From assembly GCA_947179485.1 (NCBI GenBank), contig OX359250.1, positions 42,416,600 through 42,480,599 of the forward strand: a stretch of 64,000 nucleotides of DNA. Reading direction: 5' to 3'. The stretch comes from Allacma fusca (Eukaryota > Arthropoda > Collembola > Symphypleona > Sminthuridae). Below, in pieces: positions 1 to 13,333 of this stretch (the stretch's first letter is position 1; each line of letters opens with the position of its first letter). Both the position numbers and the translations under genes were made by a program. The notes beneath the pieces were generated by a model, which did not search any database, was not told where the DNA came from, and saw nothing but the letters and a program-made list of their open reading frames with translations.

Positions 1-274
1 CTGTAGATATTAAATAAAGCTAAATCATGGCAATAAAGTATTTCAGTTTCGTCGTGTACCTATTCTTATTTATCAATTGTTCAACTTTTAACTGGAGCTG
101 TTTCTAAAGAAATACCCATAAATTATACATAACCGTGTTTTGTAATGAGGGTTTAATCACAATAGGTTACCACTAATAATTGGAATCACTTACTAATTTT
201 CCAAATTATCTTCCTACAGTTTTTATACTGGTAGTAATGATAGAGTTTTCAGAATACAAATTATTTACAGTATT

Positions 275-1694
275 TCATTTTTTCTGTCCGTTGCTGATCT
301 TCGCTAACTTCGTATCGCTTGACTTCTTTTGCTGGGCTTGGTGCAATTCCATTGTTAGAACGCAGAGACGTTCATCCTTCAAGTTAACTAGTGTCTCCAG
401 TCTTCTCACCTTATTCTTCAGTTCTTTAAGCTCCTGATCCTGCGTGTTGATCTTGCTTTGCTTCTCATCAAAAATTTTCTGACTCAGGTACCTCACCCCA
501 TTGTAAACCACCATGTCCTGATTGTCACCGAAAACCTTACATATCACATCCTTACCCACACCCTCGCCAGTACCTCCGTAGATATCTCCTGAACGGTGTC
601 TTGCTTCGTTATCCGCATCTGCCTGCCTTGCACGAGCTTCTAATATAGACATTATTTTTCCGTAGACATACTTTAAGACTAGCTCCACTGCACCGGTTTT
701 GCTCAAGGCCAGAAATTCAATTAGGGTTTCCGACAATGTAAATTCTAATTTTGAGAACACTTTCCTATTCAAAGTTTTCCAATTGTTCTTCTTTGCAGGA
801 AGAGCGTTAGCAGGTATGTAATTATGGAGCTCGACGATTTTCGGGATAAATTGGTGAATCAGTTCAGCCATCATAACTAAACAAAATCATGAAAAGACTC
901 CATATATTATTACCAATTCTCTAAAACATATGAGCAACCCAAAAAGGGACAAAATTACACTCTTGTAATGGAATGCTCGTATAAGGAGAAAAGTTAACAG
1001 GCAAATAAAGAGAAATGTGTCCACGCCAAACATTTTTACCCATATGGGAAATAAAAGCCCGGTGTACACCCTTTATAATATTACCCCTGCAAGATGCAAA
1101 ATTAAAACTCACTGTGAGATAATTACTTATAAGGGCCTTTTCTCTATAAGGGCTGGAATGTTTAGAAACATTTCCATTTACCTCAAGTTAATTTTTCTTT
1201 TAAGAACATATCATTATAAGTGTCGAATTTTGCTCCCCTTCTAGGTGCTCATTGCTCCACAGAGTTTTCACAATGCCCCGTTGCAGTGGCAAATTGTGTT
1301 CCTTTTGCAGGCGCTCTTAAGGACATCCACTATTTAGAATCAAATTTTGCTAAACTAGTAGGGGATTTTTTATAGATTGTACTTCTGAAATATGAAATTT
1401 TGCTCTGGCTATTAGTTCAGATATAGAGAGAATTCTGTAGTCAAAAGAAAGTAATCTACCGCCATCTGCAAAATCTCGATGAAGATGCTTTTTCGGTCGA
1501 GAAAACGTTTGTTCATCTATCCACGCCAGAACTGTTTTCATCTCATCATTATCTGGCTCTAGCAAGGCGTCAATTCCGTCTATACTCAAAACAGGTAAGC
1601 GAACTGATGTTGATGTCAATTTCCTCACTGGAAATACACTCCCACCCAGGATTGGCGTATCCCTTTTCCTGTCTACGCTGCTGTAGCTTGCCAT
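275..1694 (-). CDS. SPEF1: Sperm flagellar protein 1 (SPEF1/CLAMP), microtubule-binding CH-domain protein
   Basis: Two coding exons, 1694-1460 and 876-275, joined across a 583-bp GT-AG intron in phase 1, give about 278 residues; human SPEF1 is near 236, and most of the excess is an N-terminal tail of about 50 residues. Exon 1 ends with the start of the calponin-homology domain (LAWIDEQTFSRPKKHL, then RDFADG). Exon 2 continues it (PKIVELHNYIPAN, NWKTLNRKVFSKL). The C-terminal quarter is a coiled coil ending in the family signature LETLVNLKDERL. SPEF1 binds and bundles microtubules in the central apparatus of motile axonemes and at cell-cell borders; that role is taken from the family. The ATG at 1694 is the first in frame of a Ser/Arg-rich leader; a shorter start is possible. 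No upstream gene lies within 1.9 kb. Confidence 0.9.
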
Positions 1695-3625
1695 GTCTTC
1701 GGAGAGTCTGTCCGTGTGACCAGATATTGTTCATCAAACACTGTCACAGTATTATAGTAAAAGCCAAATACCACTAGCGAATTCTACAGAGAAATAACAT
1801 TCAAAAAACTTCTTTGAATTGAATTAATGGGGATTTTGACGTTTGAATTGAAATTACACAGAATAATATGATCTCCGTTACTTTAGCCAGAGGGTTACTA
1901 CAAAAATATATCATCTAAAAATCCCCGTTTGTTACAGTATGTAATGTAGCTGGGGCTGCGTTTATTGTAAGGTAAATAGATTCCGTTTGTACGAAATTTT
2001 AATAAAATGATAATGGAGTGGAGGTGTTTCCTATACACGTACTTTTGCGAAATAGTATTCCTGGTATCCTGATTATCCTGATTGGTGCTTTCTAATTCTT
2101 TTATGTCAATTTAGAGTGTTTTCTTCACATCATACTTGAAAGTTAGTTAAAACTTATTTTTATTTATTTATCCTCCAAAAATCCAAAGAAAGGAAGTGAG
2201 TGAGTCTCTAACTAACACCAGAAAATATCACTATAGAGTTAACATTTTTGGAAATTCGTAGTAAAAATGTATTCCTTTCAAGCCATACTTTTACACACTG
2301 AAGTATTCCTTGAGAATTTATTGTTGTGAGATAAGTGTTGGAGCAAGAATTCCAATAATTTATTTTCATATATTTTATTGTAGCTCTTTAACACAAATCA
2401 ATAAACTATGTCTTACATTTTTAGGACCTGAGACCGCAATTTTTGTCATATGAAGATGATATTGGAGTCCGATGAATCCCTGTGAAATTTGTAATAATCA
2501 CAGCATTCTGAAATATTTTTATGACCAATGAAAATATGGCAAGATCAGAAATTATTTTCTCTCGCATCTCCCGAAGCTAAATTTCTCAAAACTCTGTTAT
2601 TTATGGGTCATGTGTACAATTCTCAACTTAGAGACTGCGTGTAGTTCCTTGAAAAGCCCATAAAATTTCCTACAAACAAGCGTCAAAAAATATTTGAGAA
2701 AACATTGCTGAAATAAACAACCGTTGAATTCTTTCGCAAAAAATTCCGAATTCCGGCTCACGTTCGTGACGGCTATGGCCCCGATCAATGAAACATATTT
2801 TAGAAAATCTGGAAACGAATTTGTGACAAACTGGGGGAATCAAATATTTTCTGAGACTTCCTTCGTTGGGGTAGGGGGAGATAAAGGATGTGAAATACCC
2901 TTTGCCCTGACAATAGGTAATTATGTTAGCCGTATGAAAGCAACATTTGTGGCATATCAAGTTAAGTAAGTAAAATAAAAGCAGAATTTTTAAACCGAAA
3001 AGTATCCATTTACCCTTAAATTACAATAAAAAAACTGCCAATGATACTGCACACCCATATTGTAAAAACATAGCCGTATAGGTTACAATACGTTACTGTT
3101 TTTGACCAGTATAGACATTGATAATATTTATTAGCAGAAACTTTCAGCACTTTGAAAATCCCAACAAGGCTCTTTTTCACGAACACATTTACAAATCATA
3201 CAGTACTAAACAAAATATGTAGGATGTAAGTTGTTTCCCCTATTGACTAGGACTAGACCATAGATGACTATATAGAATATATCTAAGGAGGAGCAATATT
3301 AGTCCGTATTCTTATCTGCCTGCAAAATGAAAATTGAGAATAATAATAAATTGAAGCCCCCGTAGCTCTTTGCTGGAAAAATGGAGGGAGGTTTGTGATC
3401 CAGAACAGCGATTTACGCTTGAAAAAGCTCTATACTTATAATGTGGGCTAAAAATTCACATAAAAATGAGTCGAAATGTTAGGTGGTTTATTGTCTTTGT
3501 ACTTTTAGATGTACTGCCGTCAGATTGATCACTGATTGTTAGTTTTTAAAGTTACTGCAATTATTAAGTTACAATCGGTAAGATTAGTTTCACTGTTCAT
3601 AGAATATTGAAACGAATTTAATGAC
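1695..3625. other. Intergenic, no gene seen
   Basis: This AT-rich stretch separates the SPEF1 start from the 3' end of the F-box gene. It holds only short unsupported open frames (for example 2724-2969) with no splice partners, conserved motif or coding-like composition. I see no clear repeat or RNA gene. Confidence 0.5.
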
Positions 3626-5718
3626 TCAAACTTCTGAAGTAATAATCTGCATCCGAAATACAGACCGATCAATTGAGATCTGAAATTCTCCTCGACGTCC
3701 ATCCATCCCAAAGTCCGCCTCACAACTGTCCAAATGCGACCACACCATACTGATCCCAGGAGTGAATTTAAAAAACATTTTCATCAATTTATATTCACAA
3801 ACAGTCATATGACACTCGAATTCCAATCTGATTAGACTAGGCTGACATCGGAGTATAGTATGGATAGTATTCAATGTATAGAGTTCTCCGTGAATCCCTC
3901 TGAACTCCAGCTCCGTCAAATCCAGATGTTGGACTATCCAATGAATTTGATTTAAAGTCAGATTAATGCTCATCCTAAATGCTTTGAAAGCTTTATGAGT
4001 GGGCAAACACTCCAGGAATTCGACATTAGCATCCGCAAACCGGAAGTTCCATAAACGTCCCACTGTCAAAGACTTGAGAAGACTGCAAGGACTTAAGGCA
4101 GAACAATTGAAGTCGTAAGGGTGAGGGATGCTCAATACCTCCAAAGTTCTTTCATTATTTTGTATTGAATTATATAACGGTAAAGATTCTCTCCTAGTTC
4201 TCGAAAATTCTTTAACAATCTTTAAAGTCTTGAGACGTGTTTGGGCAAGCAGCAATTTGAAACCTAGAAGGATTTGAAGGGTCAAAGAAATATAAGAACC
4301 TATGAGCCTGAAGCCTCAGAGATCGAACATTGTTCATACATAGTTTCCCGTTCTTACCCAAATGAAACATAGCTGTACCCTCATAATCCAAAAATGTAAT
4401 GATCAAAGACTCTAAGCTCACGAGCTTCAATTTACGAACTATTTTATCAAAATGATCGATCAGATCATTTGACAAGAGAATCAGCATGCTTCCCGCACTC
4501 TCCCGAATATCCGATGGGTACGAAAAACTTCGGAGTTCCAGCTGAAGTGATTGTAATGTTGAATGATGATTGGCAATGAAGTTGTGAAGTTCCATGTAGA
4601 GCATTAAATCCCGCCGGAAATGTAATTCAATATACAAATGTGTAAGTTTAGGGAATATCGCTTGAGCAAAAAATTCTTCGAGGTTACCATTATCCTTTTG
4701 AGCGATTCCTTCTATCTGCAATATAATAAAATCCTGATTAGACTATAGTTCCAAGCTCTAAATCATTGTATTACTTTGCTCTGGTCCAGCAGTCCTAATA
4801 CGTAACATCAAACTTACATGAAGACTAATTAAGCACCTAAACATTCCGACTTGCTGAGGGAAATCGAACGTTGAGCATCGGATATATTTCAATTCTTGCA
4901 AGTTTGGGAAGGACAAAATTAATACTATTTTATTACTGGGGGACACTCCCTCATAAAAACAGAGACTTCTCACTCGATCACTACAGAGTTCTGAGAGCAG
5001 GAGTCCATTTTCATCTACCGGAAGTGGAAGGTACAGATCCTCCGCTTTAATTGTACTCACATCCGTCTCATAGCCCATGTTAAGAATGCTACTGAAAGTT
5101 GTGTCGCTCAGTACTGGAACAAAAACGGTTCGGTACCGGGCGGCGATATTGAAACTGACGCAGACCAGGCGGTAGTTACAACGATCATCGCGTTTTGGGA
5201 GGAAGCTCAAGATTTTGTCCAGAATCTGAAACATCATGAAGGGGAAAGATGAAAAAAAAAGTGATAAATCACAGAGAGTGCTTTTAAAATTTCAGGAGTA
5301 TTCTGTCCGCCTCTCACCTCAATCCGTTCCATCAGTTCTGAAAACTCTGTCGTGGAATATACATCCCCAGCACCTCCTCGACAGGATAGATGATGATCGG
5401 AAAGTGCTTTCCGATTCTGGCAAATTGACCTCACAGTAAGTGCATCTGTCGGGGAGAGAAAGGAAAAGAGTCGGTTCATTACCTAAGGAAGTAAAACAAA
5501 CGGGAAAGTAACATTACTGTAATAATTATTTGTACCATTAGGGACTAGTAATGAATAAAAATGCCTGAAGATAGCAAGAACAACTTTTGTTTCTCAAAAT
5601 AAAGTTGGGAACGCCCAGTATCGGGATAGTCAACTTCCTCAATGCTTATAACACTTACCTTGTCGTTCTGCACCAGCGACAGATACTGCTTTTGAGCTTG
5701 GTTTATGTCCATGTCCAT
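3626..5718 (-). CDS. F-box / leucine-rich-repeat-like protein, apparently with two tandem F-boxes
   Basis: Five coding exons: 5718-5659, 5482-5318, 5225-4818, 4715-4358 and 4263-3626. Phases agree throughout and give about 542 residues. Exon 2 reads as an F-box (NRLFSFLSPTDAL, then SICQN). Exon 3 begins with a second, more typical one (ILDKILSFLPKRD, YRLVCVSF). The remainder is Leu-rich with recurring LxxLxL strands such as FPKLTHLYIEL and LKTLKIVKEF, as expected of an irregular LRR substrate-binding region. F-box proteins recruit targets to SCF (Skp1-Cullin) ubiquitin ligases; the target cannot be told here. The last intron (4357-4264) has a GTAAGA donor, and skipping it would shift the frame. 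The start ATG at 5718 follows an in-frame TTG. The family assignment is fair; no orthologue is named. Confidence 0.72.
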
Positions 5719-6963
5719 TTCAAACAACTCTTTCGTACAAATTGTTACAAATTATTGTATTTAGAAAATAATCTTCAAACTTAATTTCAATTCTGAAGAA
5801 AGAAATATAGTGGGCGAAACTACAGTATTGGTGCATAGAACTGGGGCTGTGAAACGTTTTTTTTTCTACTTCAATATACTTATGGAGTCCGGGAAAAAAT
5901 GAGACTGCCAGTCGTATAACGTAAGAATGTATAATTTACCTAATAATCATAATATTGGTGTAATAAGTAATAAGGTATTTCTAGTAATGACAAATCCACT
6001 GCGTCTGGAAAAAGATATTTTTCAAAAGGACTTCAATCCCTTCCCAGTGCAAAGTAAAGAAAGCGATAAAGATGAAGCCTTTTGTATTCTGTACTGTGAA
6101 TGTGAACTGTGACCTGGGACGTGTGGAGTTATTGGATAGTATACATTTTATTTTACATGGTCTGTATCTGCCACACCGGGAGAATAAATCTATTCCAAAT
6201 GAGAATATTTTTGTAAAGGGAAAGCATATTATTATGCATTGTAAGTACAACTGACAGAATAATAAAATAAATATCCCAATATTCCTGATGGATGTACTGA
6301 GAGTGAATGAAGTGTAGTCATTATAGTCTCATCTGTTTTGATTGTCATGGGTTGAGATTATTTTGAGTTTCTCGTGTATATATGGGTAAGAGTAACTGAA
6401 AAACTTTTACCAAATCAATCATTTTCTAAAAAAATATTTCCCTTTATCTTTTAAGTACAAAAAAAAATGTCAAAAGGGATTAAACGTTTTTATCACTTTT
6501 TTTCTCCCATGACTTCTCGGGGACTTAGAGGGGATGTATTATTACAGAAATGTATGTTTAAGGTATTACTATGAGTGTAATGTGTAAATAGGAACTTAGG
6601 CATTAAAAAAATTAAATTATTGAAGCTTGTAGGGACAGTAGTAGGCTAGTAGATTGTAGATTAGATACATATAACCTATGAGAGAGTAAAGTAAGTATTT
6701 CTGACAATAATACATTTGATAAGTAAAGCCTAGTAGTAGGGAATAAATGTTAGACAAATCTCAAAGGATATTGTAAGGACTAAATTGGTTAGAAATCGGA
6801 ACCCCATACGTCACGTAGGAATTAAGGAATTTATAATGAATTACGTTGATATTGAGTTAAGAAGCTTGAGAGCATTTGTTCATCATTGCCAGTAAGTACT
6901 TCCGTGTAAGTACGATCGGATCCGAGTGTGAGACGTTCAACTATCGTCCGGGACTTTGTAGGA
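5719..6963. other. Intergenic region between divergent genes, likely shared promoter region
   Basis: About 1.2 kb separates the start of the F-box gene (minus) from the start of the coiled-coil gene (plus). It should hold both promoters and 5' UTRs. I see no recognisable core promoter motif, RNA gene or repeat; short open frames here look incidental. Confidence 0.4.
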
Positions 6964-9900
6964 ATGGACAACAGTGACAATATCTACTGTAATGACAAAA
7001 ATTTACATCAATACCACCGAAGTAACACGGCCCCTTCACACGAAATGATCTGCAGCTTTGATAAGCTTTCAATTAAGTCCAGTTCCATTTCCGGCTCTGG
7101 ATATGGTTCAGAGGCCGAAACGGAAATATCCCTGGCGGAGGATACTATTAACCACAACCAGTTCGGTAACTCCCCTGAGTATCAGTGTTCGTAAAAAATT
7201 ACTACTTCAGAGAGGATTTATCCCTATAATATTTATAACCAGTAGTAATTGTCACTGAGTCACTGAACGATCTGCAAAGAATACAAAAATTTTGCTTGTA
7301 GATGAAAATGACAACACACCCAGTCAAAACTCCATTGCGAACATGACAGGTTCACTGGGGAAAGGGACATTCTCCGACCTCCTCGGACCCTCGGACAGTG
7401 AACTGTTCCAAGTAAAGAAAGAGCTAGTTACAAATCTGCACGTAATTGATGACGCCGAGCAAATGGTAACACAAGCACTTCAAAATCTTCAGTCGCTCTG
7501 GCTCAATATTGACTCGAAAGCGTCTCTGCCATCACTGACCAATGCCACACAAGTATGTACGTTTGTAAGGCAATGTCTCCAGAGCGTAGTAGTATATATG
7601 CATATAAGAATATATGATTTTTGTTTTAATTGTAGAATTATGATAACTAATAACTCAATTACTGAAAGCAAATGTTTAAACCGTAGGGTCAGCATAAGCT
7701 AATTCAAAAGCTCACGTTGATTTCTTTCGTTATCAAAGAGATGAGAGCGGAATGGAACGCCTTTGCTGGGAACCCTTTACAAGCTAACAAGTCTGTCTGT
7801 ATTAAGCATCTACAAGAATTTTAAGAATTTATGTTGTCTGAGATGTTCTGGCCTGTTACTATTTATCGATCCCTTTATCTTTCAGACTGACATCCCTGGA
7901 GAATTCTAACCGTCTCCTTCAGGAACAACTGGAGAGTTCCAGAGTGATCCAGTCATGCCTGGAGTCGGAACTGAAGTACATAGAAAAGGAAAAATCCTTG
8001 TTGAATGAGGAGATCCGTGAGTTAACACTGCAAATAGCAGGTCAGCCCAAGCCTTCATATCTGCAGCTCAGTAAAAAAAGAGAAGAAGAGTCCAATTCTC
8101 ACTATGCCCCAAATAACAATGTTACGTTCCAGACGGAAGACAGTCTCTTTTCCCCAATGACCTACAGACACTCCCCAAAGAGTGACCAACACACAAAGAA
8201 CAGTGTAGAGGAGCAGGTTAAAGGTCTCCCTCCAAGACCTCCAAGTTCCAGACCAAGCTCAGGAATCCGTTACATGGGGAAGATCAGCACAACAAATATA
8301 CGGAAACGAGAGAATGACTTTGACTCCATCATGAACTTCGTCCGGGAGAGAGGAAATGCGATGGATTCCTTAAACACTCAAATGGAAAAGTACAACGAAG
8401 ATTTCCAAACCCTCCAGGAGGAGATTTATCAAGTGGCTTCAGAAAAAATGGAATTACACAAAGCATATGAAGCACTCCTAGAAGAGCATAATACATTACT
8501 CAAGGAACGTCAAAGCTACGAAGGGATCCTTAACTTGATACTGAAAGAGAAGAGAGGGACCGAGGAGAGTATCCACCAAATTTTGGAAACATTGATTAAT
8601 AAATTAAATGCAATAGCGGCGGAAGAAGGGACAAATTCCAGATTTGCTGTACTTGAGAGTGCCCTCCATGCAGTACAAGGACAAAATTCTTCTTACAGGG
8701 ATGAAATCACTGAGCTCAAGTGCAAGTTGAATACAGTCGAACAAAACAATTTAACTGTACGGTCGGAGCTAGAAGGTGCGGTTGCCAAAGCCAGGTGTGA
8801 GGCTGAAGAATCGAGAATTTTGCTCCAGGTCAAAACTGAAGAATTTACAGTGAGTCAAAACAGCATCCAGGAAAAACATGCCAAATTACAAGAACTCCAT
8901 GAGATTGTTGCATCTGCAAAGGTTCGGGTTTAATAGGCTCTCGTAAGCTTATCTATTAGACGGTATAAAAAAATGCCTCGTGAAACTTACTCAGTATGGT
9001 TTGTTTTGGTAGGCGGACGTTGAAAAAGCTTTAGTCGAGAAAGAGACCGAACTGGCTAAACAGCAAGTGGCAATGGAAGGTCTGCAAAAGGCTAACTTTA
9101 AGTTACAAAAAAAAATTCAAGAACTTCAAAAAACTAACACGAAAGTGCTGAAGGAAACACAGGAGCACAAAAGAAATGTAATATAGACAATTTGGTTGTA
9201 TTCCGTTAACTTAAACGCTCAAGTACATTTTAATTTATATACATATGAAAATGACGTGTCATTTGCAGCAGAGTTTTCATTTGTATTTTTTTCTAAAAAT
9301 TAGATTGAGCAGCTGAACACGTTAGTCAGCCAACTAAGAAATAGTTTGAAAGAGCAGAAAACCCAGTGGAGTGAAAGGTTGAAGTCGGCTGGGGATGAAT
9401 CGTCGCAAGTAAAAGACCACTGCCGTTGGCTTCAGTCCCAAATAGACAATTTAAATCATCAATTGGCAGAGTCTCACGAGAGAATCAAAAAATACGAGAA
9501 GGATAAAACCACACTGGCTCAACAGGTCATGTCTGCTGAGGAGGAAAGGTTAAAAGTTTTAAAATAAAATTTTAGAAGGAAACTAAATTGTTGTCCATAC
9601 AAGCTTGCCTTTTGAATTTGGAAATAACCAATTTTAAAATATTTGCAAATTTCTGGTGTATTTTTAGGAAAGTTGTCGACAGGAAATTAGAAGAATTGAG
9701 AGCTGCCCTACAAGGTGACACAGTTCTACGTGAAGCCTTAATGGAACGGAACGAGGCCTTGCAGATTGAAATTAATCGACTCAGAAGAGCTAAATTAATG
9801 AATCTCGTTATCACTAAAGAAGGTGATCATTCCGAGCCTCCGTCAGAGATGAGTACCTTAGATGCAATGTCTTCCTTAGCTTCCGTCCCTCCAACTTACC

Positions 9901-9989
9901 TAGCTGATAAGGGACAGAGAAAGAATCGGTATGCTGCTGGTATTGCATCAAATTACCCTGGGAAGGACACAGCACGAAATGCAGTATGA
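6964..9989 (+). CDS. Coiled-coil protein of unknown function
   Basis: Seven exons: 6964-7165, 7302-7552, 7687-7790, 7886-8921, 9013-9177, 9304-9548 and 9668-9989. Phases match at every junction and give about 774 residues. The first 75 residues are Ser-rich and polar. From exon 2 onward the protein is a long heptad-rich coiled coil with high Glu/Lys/Gln/Leu, broken near residues 230-310 by a Pro/Ser-rich stretch (KGLPPRPPSSRPSSG). The tail after the last coil is Ser/Thr-rich. There is no signal peptide, membrane segment or enzymatic motif. I could not match it to a family; centrosomal, ciliary or cytoskeletal scaffolds are the usual homes for such proteins, but that is a guess. Donors at 7791 (GTCTGT) and 8922 (GTTCGG) are weak, so those edges are least certain. 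Confidence 0.75.
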
Positions 9990-10117
9990 CAATTGACATT
10001 TCAACATAAGTTCAACTTCATATCGTGGGGTAAGAGGGACGAATGAATATCTGCAAAGTTTTAAAATTGAATCTCTAGAAAAAGTGAGGAAGCAAAAGTA
10101 AAACTTTACAATATTTT

Positions 10118-10123
10118 AATAAA
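10118..10123 (+). terminator. Likely polyadenylation signal of the coiled-coil gene
   Basis: AATAAA lies about 130 nt after the stop codon of the coiled-coil gene, the first good hexamer downstream. Confidence 0.45.
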
Positions 10124-11051
10124 AGTAACATTTGAATACACATACTGACTTTCGCTTCTTCAATATTTCAACGATTTTCAATTTTACCTGTTACCCAACG
10201 ATATCATTTCTAAGCTTAAAGATTTTTAAAGTCGTCCTAAATGATACAGATTTCAGCGCATAGTTCAGGAATGACTCCCAGTCAAGGGGAAAGCCCGTCG
10301 TGTTTGGATTAACAAATGCTTGATAATATTGAAATGATTTTGAGCCAACTTAGCTACTTACATGGCACTATCAAATATTATTCATCTAACAAAAGTCATA
10401 CCTGCCTATATAATTGTACATGATCTAAATTGTACAGTAGCGATACCAGTGGAAATAGGGTAAAATCATATAGCTAAATGTAATTTGTAACAACGGCTCA
10501 TATACTTAATTGGACAAACAAAACAACGACGTTTGAGCAATAAAGCTACTTCTCAGAACTGAACATAACCGGATCTCAGGTTCGTAATTCCTAAAAATCA
10601 TAGGTGAAAAATGACCACTGAAACTGTTTCTAAACGTATGTAATACATTTTCCAAACAACCTATATAGAAGTGTTTGCCCTAAAAATTATTTTCCCCAGT
10701 TTATTTTACAAGGAAAAAAATAGAATGAAGTATCGGAAGCTAATTCCTAAGTTTTGAAACTTGTTCAATTGATTTCTAGATAAAATTCACTACATAAACA
10801 GTGTTTGGTCAAACTGACTGGCTTATTAATCTTATTACAATAAAATCAACTTTAAGAAGTAAGAGAAAACTTTGATTGTTTTCTGTACACACCTAAACAA
10901 TAATAACCAAAAATCTAATTTTTTAAATAGAAAACAGAGGTTGAAATATTATTGTTAATCACGACGAGGGCACATATATTGGTTATGATGTTAGACAATA
11001 ATGTTTTTTGTTTGCACTAGTAACTATGTACAAGGAAAGAAATATCCATAA

Positions 11052-11057
11052 TTTATT
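11052..11057 (-). terminator. Likely polyadenylation signal of MRPL39
   Basis: AATAAA on the minus strand begins 52 nt beyond the MRPL39 stop codon. Confidence 0.5.
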
Positions 11058-11109
11058 CTACAGGTTTTTTTAAAAACGTTCACACTAGTTGTAAGTATAA
11101 ATAAGGAGA

Positions 11110-13333
11110 TTAACCACTAGCCTCAATACGCTTATTGCTATCTATGTTTTGTGTTCCTTGCTCGTTTGCGGATTCTGAACCACCCGGTATTTTCGCTGAA
11201 TTCATTTTTTTCCCACGATTTTCAATCAACCCCCAAGCAAAATGGTTAAGCTGAAATACAAAAATAATTTTAAAGACAACTCGTACCGATTTTAATTGGT
11301 TTTAAACATCGTCACTCATAGGGCAAAACTCTGCTTTTGGTGATGAAGTACACGTGATCATATTTTCAATGAAACACTGCACTGCAGGAGTTCACTTTCC
11401 CAAATGTTCGTAATCATTAAAATATAGTTTTCTTAACTTACAAGAAAGTCAGCTGGTAAAGCAACTCCTTGAAATCTGTAGAGAGTGGGGGAAATATTGG
11501 TATCAAGAGGTATAAGGGAGGCGACCGTGGCTCTGCTAACTTGACTCGTGTTGGACATCAAGGGTCCTTTACTGATATCAACAAAATCTCCGATGCGGTA
11601 TATTATTACAGTGTTGCCCGTTGGAGATCCTGATGCAATAATAGGAATCTGCTGTTTCTTATACTGATTATCTTCAAAAATTTTTGACGCCAAGTCCTGA
11701 TGTACTTCAAGTCGTTCGAATTGTAACTCCGCTTCTACCAGCTTGCGAAACTCTCCACTGAAGACGCGCATTTCATCCTAAAATAAGATCAGTTTCAGAT
11801 ACGTGCGTACATGGTACATGCTTGCTGACTTTGGCACTTCAAGTGAACTAAGAATGCATAGTTATAGTTACAGAATACCTTTTCAAAACAAAAGGAGAAC
11901 TAATTAAAAATAGCTGGTTGGAAAATTGTCATTTAACATGCAACAACACTGAAAATACTACTACTATTATAGTAAGGAAACACCACTGAGAAGCAAACCA
12001 TTTTCCTCAACAACGAGGTTAATTCAATACAAGTAGACTAAAGTGCGTACACAATTAATAAACTTACTTTATTATTATTGCTTTTCTAAGTAATTCTGCG
12101 TCAATAATTATTACCCAAAACGACTACTGATAAAATCGTTTCAACTTGGAATGAGAGCTCACGTTTACGAGTTGTAGCTCAGCGCTTATAAATAGTTACT
12201 GGTAAAAAATAAACTAAACGAGCAAAGGTAGTGAATACTTACAGAATTTGGTCTCCAATCCTTTAGTTTAATATCCACGTCATAAATAAAACTTCCACTT
12301 CGTACTAAAATAATCAATACGCAGTTTCAGTTTCACACATAAAAATATAATAATTAACTGAAAGATTCCCATGCTTGTAAAATTATCTAACTCCCAGACA
12401 TGGATTAACAGCATAATTTCACTAACCATTGGGAGGAGGGAAACTATGGAGTTCAACATAAATGTGATCTTGAAACGCTCGCTCCGCAACATAACCCAAC
12501 ATCATTGAGCAGCTTCGCCAGAATACACGATTAACCTAAGAAACACAATGGATAAGTCACTACACCAATAAGACCTCCTGACTCTAGTACTCAAGCACCA
12601 CACCTGAAAAGGGTCCTCATCCTTCATCTTCATATGTAAAAAACGTAATTTACTGTTGTCTTCTAGAGGACGATTCATGTCCCACAGTTGTCCATTAGTT
12701 TCAGCAACAATACTTCGTTTAACATGCAGCTCCGACAGGTCTGAAATGAATGAAATACCCACATGGTAATTCTTCCCCACCAAGTAACCCCAGTGATCTC
12801 AAATCAACCAGGAAACATCAATCTGAGTAAGATCCCTTACGCTGAGCAACGTGAAAAGGAGTAGAAATTCCTTTATTCATCATCAGAGTAACTTTCCCTT
12901 CCGGTTCCCCTTGAAATTCGACATCAATTTTTTCTATCCGTCCTACTTCATTAAACTGACGTTCCTTTTCTTCTTGAAATAATGCCGTCCTTTTGGCTCT
13001 CACGGATGCATTATTGATAACCGGGATTGGGAACTTTTGACGCTGGTAGATTCTTTCCTTCGATAGTCCGTCAAAAAGTTCATGACGAATTAATGCAACA
13101 TCTTCCACTGTCGGTCCAATTCTGGAGTGCATTCGGAGTCCACCTTCAGTCCAAACCAAATAACCCAAAGCTTTCAATATCAACGAACCAGAACCAAGAC
13201 AATCTAAATACTAATTACACATAGATAACGTATACTCGAAATAATTTTAAAATATTATTAGTCACATCTTACGCTTTGTTTCTCGTAGGACTCCTACGTT
13301 GCACTTGTCGTAGATGATTTTAAAAAATCGCAT
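11110..13333 (-). CDS. MRPL39: Mitochondrial large-subunit ribosomal protein mL39 (MRPL39)
   Basis: Seven exons: 13333-13273, 13203-12841, 12740-12604, 12535-12427, 12304-12243, 11777-11442 and 11250-11110. All phases agree and give about 402 residues; human MRPL39 is near 338. Family blocks appear in order: MNKGISTPFHVAQ, HLSELHVKRSIVA, GQLWDMNRPLED, NRVFWRSCSMMLGYV, YRIGDFVDISKGPL and YRFQGVALPADFL. These correspond to the TGS-like and threonyl-tRNA-synthetase-like fold of mL39, a structural protein of the mitoribosome large subunit with no expected synthetase activity. The first exon codes for 20 residues (starting MRFFKIIYDK), consistent with a mitochondrial targeting leader, and was chosen because its GTAAGA donor fits the phase of exon 2. 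The gene converges on the coiled-coil gene and diverges from senju. Confidence 0.95.

Larger units (their letters stand above)
9990..11109. other. Convergent intergenic region (3' UTRs)
   Basis: The region lies between the 3' ends of the coiled-coil gene (plus) and MRPL39 (minus). Apart from plausible polyadenylation signals near each gene end it shows no coding potential or repeat structure. Confidence 0.45.

Noticed and set aside
2597-2969. Overlapping frames on both strands
   Set aside because: No family resemblance, no neighbouring exons, composition like the surrounding spacer.
4212-4357. 36-bp mini-intron (GTTCTT...CTTCTAG) at 4299-4264 in the F-box gene
   Set aside because: Removing it keeps the wrong frame and runs into a stop; the intron 4357-4264 with a GTAAGA donor restores the Leu-rich frame.
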